A stretch of DNA of 13,558 bases from CAZVWV01 sp964631745 (GTDB lineage: Bacteria > Bdellovibrionota_C > UBA2361 > JBGSMV01): contig CAZVWV010000112.1 of NCBI GenBank assembly GCA_964631745.1, forward strand, positions 1-13,558, in the 5' to 3' direction. The notes below the pieces were generated by a model, which saw only the letters and a program-made list of their open reading frames with translations, was not told the DNA's origin and did no database searches. The translations under genes were made by a program, and so were the position numbers. Positions 13,466-13,558 of this stretch are shown here, piece by piece; within the stretch, counting starts at the first letter, position 1, and each line of letters starts with the position of its first letter.

Positions 13466-13558
13466 GCTCAAAAACCCCGGGCAAAGGAGGGATAGTAAGT
13501 AGCGCCGACGAGTCGTCGGCGCTACTTAATATCCCTCCTTCGCCCGGGGTTTTTGAGC
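13466..13558. repeat. 93-nt near-perfect palindrome at the window end
   Basis: Pairing base i with 27024 minus i gives two 46-nt arms around the single central base 13512. All pairs match except 13483/13541 and 13495/13529, that is 44 of 46. The outer part reads gctcaaaaaccccgggc and its reverse complement; the inner part is gtagcgccgacga and its partner. The outer half also resembles a GC-rich stem followed by TTTTTGAG, so it could act as a terminator on both strands. The pairing runs to the last base of the window, so the true outer edge is not visible. It may be a MITE-like element, a large transcript hairpin or a fold-back assembly artefact. Confidence 0.85.

Noticed and set aside
13466..13558. 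Integron attC site
   Set aside because: The arms lack the GTTRRRY/RYYYAAC core sites and the asymmetric extrahelical bases expected of attC; no integrase is present.

Overview
The window looks like a stretch of accessory chromosome from an uncultured Gram-negative bacterium of moderate GC content. A complete NtrC-type sigma-54 activator, an OsmC peroxidase and a SWIM-SNF2 helicase fit a proteobacterial or delta-type lineage. No rRNA, tRNA or ribosomal protein gene is present, so the taxonomic call is weak.

Layout. 1-1467: an orphan response regulator on the minus strand with receiver, AAA+ and Fis-type HTH domains and no adjacent kinase. 1468-2705: mostly non-coding, with an imperfect inverted repeat of the accacggaggacacggag type, one doubtful small gene and a perfect 12-bp hairpin before the next gene. 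2706-3729: a protein with a degenerate Nudix box, convergent with a 98-residue protein made of eight CxxC knuckles. 4066-5844, minus strand: an AAA_14/DUF4143 ATPase with an AT-rich palindrome at its start, then the N-terminal half of a DMT/EamA permease that has lost its second half. 6065-8491: three small modules. They are a wHTH regulator overlapping an AbiEii/MNT-like nucleotidyltransferase (a probable toxin-antitoxin pair), a DUF3592 membrane protein, and a Phd-like antitoxin followed by a broken PIN toxin. 8421-8846: OsmC. 9166-11790: SWIM-SNF2 helicase. 11952-12935: a winged-helix protein fused to a phosphoribosyltransferase domain, whose start codon lies inside a heptamer-based inverted repeat. 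13046-13463: three 16-bp direct repeats and a fragment of a type III polyketide synthase. 13466-13558: a 93-nt near-perfect palindrome that runs to the last base of the window.

How the parts fit. The pattern is one of gene turnover. Three genes are decayed (permease, PIN toxin, polyketide synthase) and sit among small self-contained modules that appear to carry their own regulatory sites. Three of these genes (6065, 7097, 7920) have a -10-like element ending 6-7 bases before the start codon and no Shine-Dalgarno sequence, which suggests leaderless mRNAs; OsmC at 8421, in contrast, has a strong GGAGG. The most interesting candidates for undescribed biology are the wHTH-phosphoribosyltransferase protein with its heptamer operator, the wHTH/nucleotidyltransferase pair, the eight-knuckle Cys protein and the terminal palindrome. 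All functional statements come from reading motifs by eye; no database search was possible.
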